The notes under the pieces: model-generated
Seen by the model: the letters and a program-made list of their open reading frames with translations, nothing else
What the model was told of the DNA's origin: nothing
The model's database searches: none
NCBI GenBank assembly: GCA_003389215.1
Contig: QQVP01000032.1
Coordinates: 1 to 40,591 of the forward strand
DNA from: Planctomycetota bacterium
Lineage (GTDB): Bacteria; Planctomycetota; Planctomycetia; Pirellulales; UBA7805
Length of the DNA stretch: 40,591 bases
Reading direction: 5' to 3'
Shown here: positions 36,625-40,591 of the stretch, one piece after another
Position numbering within the stretch: the first letter of the stretch is position 1
Layout of the letters: each line of letters opens with the position of its first letter
Made by a program: the position numbers and the translations under genes

Positions 36625-37395
36625 ATGGTCTTCGAGCACGTCGAAAAACTCAAGAAGGAATACACCGACAAGTACGTCAAGGTTGACGAGTCGCGGCCCG
36701 AGCTGGGTCGCTTCAAGGAACTTTACGGGGTGGTGAAGACCGTCAACATGAGTGGGCGGGCCCTGGTCGAGTTTGCCCGCGGCAACGACATCGGCTGGTA
36801 CGACATCGACGTCGACTTCCTCTCGATCGTCGACAAGCCGCCCGAGAAGGCGCCTGAAAAGAAGGCCGAGAAGAAGGCCGCTCCGGCCAAGAAGCCCGCC
36901 ACGGCGGCGGCTGGCGGCGGCAAGAAGATGTCGCCGCTGGAGATGGCTCGCGCGCAAGGCGCCGCCGGTTCGGGTGCCGCAGCGGCCAAAGAGGGCGGCG
37001 ACAAGAAAATGTCGACGGCCGAAATTATGGCCGCCGCGCGCAAGCCCAAGGGCGAAGGCGCAGCCGCGGCCGAAGCAGCACCGGCCTCCGCAAAGAAAGC
37101 CGCAGAGAAAGCGGCCCCGGCCGGCGGTGGCAAGAAGCTGAGCGAGATGTCGACCGCCGAAAAGCTGGCCATGATGCGGGGCGAAAAGAGCGCCGCCGCC
37201 CCGGCACCCGCGGCTCCCGCGGAAGAGGCCGAAGCGGCCGAAGAAGAAGAAGCGCCCGTGGCGGTCGCCGAAGAACCGGCGGCGGAAGAGGTCGCCGCAC
37301 CTGCCGCGGCAAGCGGCGACGGCGATAAGCCCAAGGCGGGCGAGCTCAGCGTGCCCGACATTCTCGCCTGGTGCCGCGCGCACGACGCAGGGTAG
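36625..37395 (+). CDS. Ala/Lys-rich protein with four copies of a short helical motif
   Basis: The start is ATG 36625 with GAGGAAGAAG about 10 bases upstream. The 256-residue product has a folded N-terminal domain (1-70; YTDKYVKVDESRPELGRF, VVKTVNMSGRALVEFARGND, GWYDIDVDFLSIV) that looks SH3/KOW-like. A long Ala/Lys/Pro/Glu linker follows. Embedded in it are KKMSPLEMARAQ (100-111), KKMSTAEIMAAAR (127-139), MSTAEKLAMMRGEK (175-188) and, at the C-terminus, LSVPDILAWCRAHD (241-254). The repeats are variants of [ML]S-x-x-[ED]-[IKM]-[LM]-A, spaced by disordered sequence. This resembles a protein that presents several docking peptides to one partner. The family is not known to me. No signal peptide, so cytoplasmic. 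Confidence 0.75.
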   Translation: MVFEHVEKLKKEYTDKYVKVDESRPELGRFKELYGVVKTVNMSGRALVEFARGNDIGWYDIDVDFLSIVDKPPEKAPEKKAEKKAAPAKKPATAAAGGGKKMSPLEMARAQGAAGSGAAAAKEGGDKKMSTAEIMAAARKPKGEGAAAAEAAPASAKKAAEKAAPAGGGKKLSEMSTAEKLAMMRGEKSAAAPAPAAPAEEAEAAEEEEAPVAVAEEPAAEEVAAPAAASGDGDKPKAGELSVPDILAWCRAHDAG

Positions 37396-37501
37396 GGTCC
37401 GACGGTTGTTCTATTGGCAAACGTGCGGCTACCCGCATGCGCAGCGCTTTCCGTGCCACGCCGGCAATGAGTGTGTGTCAGGCAAGCGCACGCGTTTCTG
37501 G

Positions 37502-37530
37502 TTGACAGCTCCACGAGACCCCCGCACAAT
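37502..37530 (+). promoter_or_regulatory. Strong sigma70-type promoter for the GAF-like gene
   Basis: Perfect TTGACA (37502-37507), exact 17-bp spacer, CACAAT (37525-37530). The predicted start of transcription is near 37537, 24 bp before the ATG at 37561. It is the best complete promoter match in the window. Confidence 0.65.
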
Positions 37531-37560
37531 GACGACATCGCAGCGCGGGGTTCGTCGTCG

Positions 37561-38373
37561 ATGGAAAAACTAGACTTCGTCTTCTGGGCATTTCGACAGG
37601 CTGCAAAGTTTCTTCGATGGATACGCCTTCATGGCGTAATTCGTGCATGCCGCGATCGAGTAATGGTGGGCTCGCTGCGTACGATGCACCTAGCGGTTTT
37701 GCATAGGCTGCGGAGGCTGGCGTTTGAGGTCGAAGAGCCAGGCAAGAACCTGGATGCGTCATCTCAACTGGCATTGCAGATCTGCACAGAATGCAGAAAA
37801 CTGATTAGTCGATTCTATGAACTAGATGACAACCATCTACACTGTTGTTTCAAAGTATTTGTTCCGCAGCCAGACGAAGAAGGCAAAAGCGGCGACAGTG
37901 TTGAGACGTGGGTGCGATCGGAGCCTTTCGACGATCGCCCCGCGGAGACAGGCGATGGTTTTCCACACTACGTGACCGACAATACGGTTTGGTCAGCGCT
38001 GCTCGGCGAGTATGACGGGAATTACAACTGGCGCGTTTTTCGATGTTTCGCGTGCAACGATCTCACAGCATACCCAAAGGACTTTCGTTGTGATCGCCAA
38101 AACTGGCAGCGATATTATAGATCGACGGTAGTCGTTCCGATCCGCTACCCTCTGGACATCCATGGTCAGGAGTACAAATACTGGGGGTTCCTTGCCTTTG
38201 ACTCACCTCGGACGAAGGCGTTTCCCGATCTTCCTGACATATTTGCATATCGCGACGATCCGCATGCCTATAGTGACTTACTGGAGAAATCGGCGGCGTT
38301 TCATTTGATCGGAATTCTTGCGGACATTATGGGGACATTCCTAAGGAATGTTGAAACAACGAGGGGAGCGTAG
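37561..38373 (+). CDS. GAF-like domain protein in low-G+C patch
   Basis: The start is ATG 37561, 24 bp after the promoter's predicted start point; no strong ribosome site. The 270-residue product has an amphipathic basic N-terminus (FVFWAFRQAAKFLRWIRLHG) and a helical stretch (about 45-85). The rest looks like a GAF-type sensor barrel: HLHCCFKVFVPQPDEEGKSG, TWVRSEPFDDRP, YYRSTVVVPIRYPLDIHGQE and YWGFLAFDSPRTKAFPDLPD. Four Cys lie in CFACNDLTAYPKDFRCDRQN and nearby, so a metal or redox role is possible. G+C and codon use are clearly lower than in neighbours, suggesting transfer. A 59-codon gene follows 3 bases after its stop. Resemblance to GAF is by pattern only, and function is unknown. Confidence 0.7.
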   Translation: MEKLDFVFWAFRQAAKFLRWIRLHGVIRACRDRVMVGSLRTMHLAVLHRLRRLAFEVEEPGKNLDASSQLALQICTECRKLISRFYELDDNHLHCCFKVFVPQPDEEGKSGDSVETWVRSEPFDDRPAETGDGFPHYVTDNTVWSALLGEYDGNYNWRVFRCFACNDLTAYPKDFRCDRQNWQRYYRSTVVVPIRYPLDIHGQEYKYWGFLAFDSPRTKAFPDLPDIFAYRDDPHAYSDLLEKSAAFHLIGILADIMGTFLRNVETTRGA

Positions 38374-38376
38374 CGC

Positions 38377-38556
38377 ATGACGTCCGAAGACTTGAAGAGA
38401 TCTGAAGACTTGAACTTCGGGACTTCCGACATTCGAATTAAGAGAGTCGCTCTGCCGATCGACCTCGTTCGCGCCGGACAGAAACTGGTGATCCGCAAAC
38501 AGCAGGAGTCCGTGATGGGAAAAGGTTCCTCCGAGCCCTCTCGAGCGGCCAATTAG
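38377..38556 (+). CDS. 59-residue protein co-encoded with the GAF-like gene
   Basis: A small frame begins at ATG 38377, 3 bases after the upstream stop, with GGGGAG 9 bases before it. It encodes 59 residues: MTSEDLKRSEDLNFGTSDIR, then IKRVALPIDLVRAGQKLVIR, and a tail KQQESVMGKGSSEPSRAAN. The N-terminal SEDL is duplicated by an 18-bp-period DNA repeat (38386-38396 and 38404-38414). There is no membrane segment. The tight spacing and good ribosome site argue for a real gene in the same transcript as the GAF-like gene. Small partner, antitoxin-like or adaptor roles are all possible. I know no family for it. Confidence 0.6.
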   Translation: MTSEDLKRSEDLNFGTSDIRIKRVALPIDLVRAGQKLVIRKQQESVMGKGSSEPSRAAN

Positions 38557-38749
38557 GGATCGTCTTCACTCTTGCCCCCCAAATTCTCATTGCTGCGTAG
38601 TGTAGTGTGGCACACGCGGGGCACCGCTCCACAACAAGCCGTTCCGCTTCTGCACGCTCTCTGGCGAAAGCGTCTCGCACCGCCGCATCCCGCGACGCCG
38701 TTTTCTCGCACGATTTGCTCGCAGTTTCTCATGCTTGGTGCGCGTTTCC

Positions 38750-38755
38750 TATAAT
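38750..38755 (+). promoter_or_regulatory. Candidate -10 box (TATAAT) of the acidic/His-rich exported protein gene
   Basis: Perfect TATAAT about 98 bp upstream of the ATG at 38853, in a CTATAATGCG context like those before the cysteine desulfurase and prfB genes. The -35 is unclear. Confidence 0.45.
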
Positions 38756-38852
38756 GCGCCCACCTGTCGAATTTGGGCAGCGCGGCCATTCGCGCCCGAC
38801 GTCTTCTTGTCGCTGCCCGGTTGTTCAACCATGAACCGAAGAGGAGGTTGCC

Positions 38853-39344
38853 ATGAAACGCGCCGTCTTGTTGTTGGTGGGCATGGTCGCGGTGGTGGTC
38901 GTGGGCGTGTCGGCGATGGCCGTCGAACGCGAGGCATCGGAACCATTAGAGCGAGCAGGTCGCTTTGCCGTCGCTCCGGCCGGGGAGACAGCCGTGTTGA
39001 TCGACACGGCGACCGGTGAGTCGTGGGTGATGATGGAAGAAGACGGGATCGGCGTCTGGGTGGCCGCTCCGCGTTTCGATCGCCGCGACGAAATCTGGGC
39101 CTGGCTCGAAGATCTGGAGGAGGAAGAGCACCGGCGTGAAGAGCTGTACGAGGACGAAGGCGACAGGCTCCACGAGCACGACGAAGAAGAGCAGCACGAA
39201 CTGGACCACGAATTGGACGAAGATGACGAGCACGACGAAGAGCTCGACGTCGAAGTCCACGAAGATCATGAAGCGCACGAGGCCGACGAGGATGACGACC
39301 ACGACGAAGTCGAGGTTGACGACGTTGACGTCGAAGAAGTGTAA
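38853..39344 (+). CDS. Exported acidic, His-rich protein, possible metal binder
   Basis: GAGGAGG lies 6 bases before ATG 38853. The 163-residue product has a signal peptide or N-terminal anchor (MKRAVLLLVGMVAVVVVGVS) and a small folded-looking domain with a Trp (ETAVLIDTATGESWVMMEED, GIGVWVAAPRFDRRDEIWAW). The last 75 residues are almost only Glu, Asp and His, e.g. HEHDEEEQHELDHELDEDDE. About 12 His among about 50 acidic residues suggests binding of divalent metals (Zn, Ni, Cu or Ca) outside the cytoplasm. That is inference from composition. No family is recognised. It is convergent with the last gene, 30 bp apart. Confidence 0.75.
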   Translation: MKRAVLLLVGMVAVVVVGVSAMAVEREASEPLERAGRFAVAPAGETAVLIDTATGESWVMMEEDGIGVWVAAPRFDRRDEIWAWLEDLEEEEHRREELYEDEGDRLHEHDEEEQHELDHELDEDDEHDEELDVEVHEDHEAHEADEDDDHDEVEVDDVDVEEV

Positions 39345-39374
39345 GTCGGCGGCCGCGTGGCGGCGGACACTGAT

Positions 39375-40550
39375 CTAACGTCGCGCCTCAGTCGAGTTGC
39401 CCGCTACGCCCGGCGGCGAAAGCTCTCCGCACGCCGCCAGGGCGGCCAGGGGGTACATCGAGCCGGTGTAGGTGATGTAGTGGTAGCGGTCGCTGCTGAG
39501 CGAGCGCGTCCACCAGCGTCCCGACTCGCGCTGATTGCTCTTCAGCCAGGTGACCGCCCGCTCGATCCGCTCGTCGTCGGCGGACACGCCCGCCGCCCGC
39601 AGCACGATCACCGCCAGTCCGGTCATGTGACCGTCGCTGGCGGTCCGGGTGGCGTCGTCTTCGGCCTTGAGTCGTTCGGCGCGGTTGCCGCTACCCCAGG
39701 TCTCGGGCGTGGCGAAGCTCCGCAACGACCAGCCGCCGTCGTCGTTCTGATGCGAGAAGATCATCGCACGGGTCTCGGCCGCCGCCTCGTCGGCGAGCAG
39801 CCCGTCCACGCGGGTCGAGGTCCACAACAACAGCAGCCGGCCATAGTCGTGGGGCGGCTCGGTATCGCGCAGGAACGACTTCATCCGCGCGATGCCCTCG
39901 CGCACCGCTTCGCTATCGGTGTCGTCGGTCGCGGCCGAGACCTGTTCCAACCAGCCGGGCGCGGTGGCCGTGGCCATGGCGGCAACCGTGGCGGCGTGAT
40001 AGGCACTCGACTCGATGGGCGGCCAGCAATCTTCGTTGCTCCACGAACCGTCGTCGGCCTGGGCGGCGAACATCAGTCGCAGCGCGGCGTCCGTCTCGGG
40101 CGAGAGCTGACCGGCGACGTGCCGGTCCCACTCGGCCAGACCGGCGGCCAGGTAGGCCGTGATCGTGGGGCGGATGTTCTTCTTGAGTTGCTTCTCTTTG
40201 AGCTTGACGAGTTTGTCCATCTCGGCGAGGAACAGCTCGCGAACTTCGCCCGAGGGAGCTCCGAGCAGCGGCGTCAGGGCGGGCCGCATCCGCAGATACG
40301 ATCCGTTGGTGTGGCAGCTGACGCAACTGTTGGCTTTGCCCCAGGCGACCGCGCCGTCGGTGACATAGTCGAGCGCCGCCGCCGCGGAAAACTCGGCGCG
40401 GATCGGTTCGTCGGCCGAGGCCGGTCCGATGTGGACGTCCTCGTGGACGTACTGCGGCTTGGCTGGGTTGGTTTTCTCGGGCTCGGCGGCAGAGATCGAC
40501 GTGGCCAACAATATGAAGAGTGTCACCCAAGAAAGAGAACGCACGAACAT
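39375..40550 (-). CDS. Exported heme c plus alpha/alpha-toroid (prenyltransferase/squalene-cyclase-like) protein
   Basis: The ATG at 40550 has GAGG 9 bases upstream. The 391-residue product has a signal peptide (SLSWVTLFILLATSISAAEP), then a heme c motif CVSCH (C76, C79, H80) in GKANSCVSCHTNGSYLRMRP. Helical-toroid repeats typical of squalene-cyclase and prenyltransferase relatives follow: QADDGSW (164-170), QNDDGGW (268-274) and a weaker NQRESGRWW. The catalytic DxDD of true squalene-hopene cyclases is not seen, so cyclase activity is unlikely. A toroid with an attached heme, exported, is a planctomycete-type arrangement of unknown role, perhaps periplasmic electron transfer or binding of large substrates. 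Confidence 0.85.
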   Translation of the reverse strand: MFVRSLSWVTLFILLATSISAAEPEKTNPAKPQYVHEDVHIGPASADEPIRAEFSAAAALDYVTDGAVAWGKANSCVSCHTNGSYLRMRPALTPLLGAPSGEVRELFLAEMDKLVKLKEKQLKKNIRPTITAYLAAGLAEWDRHVAGQLSPETDAALRLMFAAQADDGSWSNEDCWPPIESSAYHAATVAAMATATAPGWLEQVSAATDDTDSEAVREGIARMKSFLRDTEPPHDYGRLLLLWTSTRVDGLLADEAAAETRAMIFSHQNDDGGWSLRSFATPETWGSGNRAERLKAEDDATRTASDGHMTGLAVIVLRAAGVSADDERIERAVTWLKSNQRESGRWWTRSLSSDRYHYITYTGSMYPLAALAACGELSPPGVAGNSTEARR

Positions 40551-40591
40551 CGTGAAATACCTCAGAGGTGTATGAGTATGGGAGGGCGAGG

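Noticed and set aside
39375..40550. Squalene-hopene cyclase
   Set aside because: Too short, no DxDD catalytic motif, and it has an exported heme motif; only the toroid repeats are shared.

Overview
The window looks like a chromosomal segment of a planctomycete, most likely of the Pirellulales type. G+C is high, and the window carries protein families that are largely characteristic of that group: PSD1 (DUF1549/DUF1553) with a planctomycete cytochrome c domain, DUF1501, a ThuA-like protein, and a lipoprotein with a sugar-dehydrogenase-like propeller and a heme domain. It also carries the replication-origin locus. The species cannot be named from the sequence alone.

Layout. 1-1631 (minus): 3' part of scpB and a small membrane-anchored protein. 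1787-8566 (plus): cysteine desulfurase, then dnaA, dnaN, a DciA-like (DUF721) gene and gyrB. The 344-bp dnaA-dnaN gap holds a candidate origin-unwinding element. 8432-10971: a low-G+C block of about 2.3 kb bounded by a perfect 142-bp direct repeat of the gyrB 3' end. The block encodes a dCTP-deaminase-fold protein with both acidic active-site residues amidated (D to N, E to Q) and two C-terminal membrane helices, a DUF1653 protein, and a MraZ/AbrB-like protein. No integrase is visible. 11295-16175: a large secreted beta-helix/LamG protein and a CPA1-type Na+/H+ antiporter with an RCK-like tail. 16300-25765: a planctomycete catabolic/heme gene set (GSDH-CBM-heme lipoprotein, ThuA, PSD1, DUF1501). 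25885-28502: a two-helix membrane protein, an HD-GYP and PilZ pair with overlapping frames, and a small conserved protein. 28892-34474: flotillin-like FloA, then three minus-strand genes (TPR protein with acidic tail, MscS channel, MnmA). 34685-37395: prfB with its programmed +1 frameshift, an unknown protein, and an Ala/Lys-rich protein carrying four copies of a short motif. 37561-38556: a second low-G+C patch with a GAF-like protein and an immediately following 59-codon gene. 38853-40550: an acidic/His-rich exported protein and a heme plus toroid-repeat exported protein.

Most interesting points. (1) The gyrB 3'-end duplication is the footprint of an acquired cassette. (2) Its main gene looks like a catalytically dead nucleotide-binding domain wired to a membrane module, the architecture expected of a nucleotide-sensing defence effector. 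This function is inferred, not shown. (3) The GAF-like/59-aa gene pair is a second accessory unit with its own good promoter. (4) The origin region shows a DnaA-trio-like repeat next to an A/T-rich stretch, and DnaA lacks the usual N-terminal domain. No tRNA, rRNA, CRISPR array, transposase or integrase was recognised.
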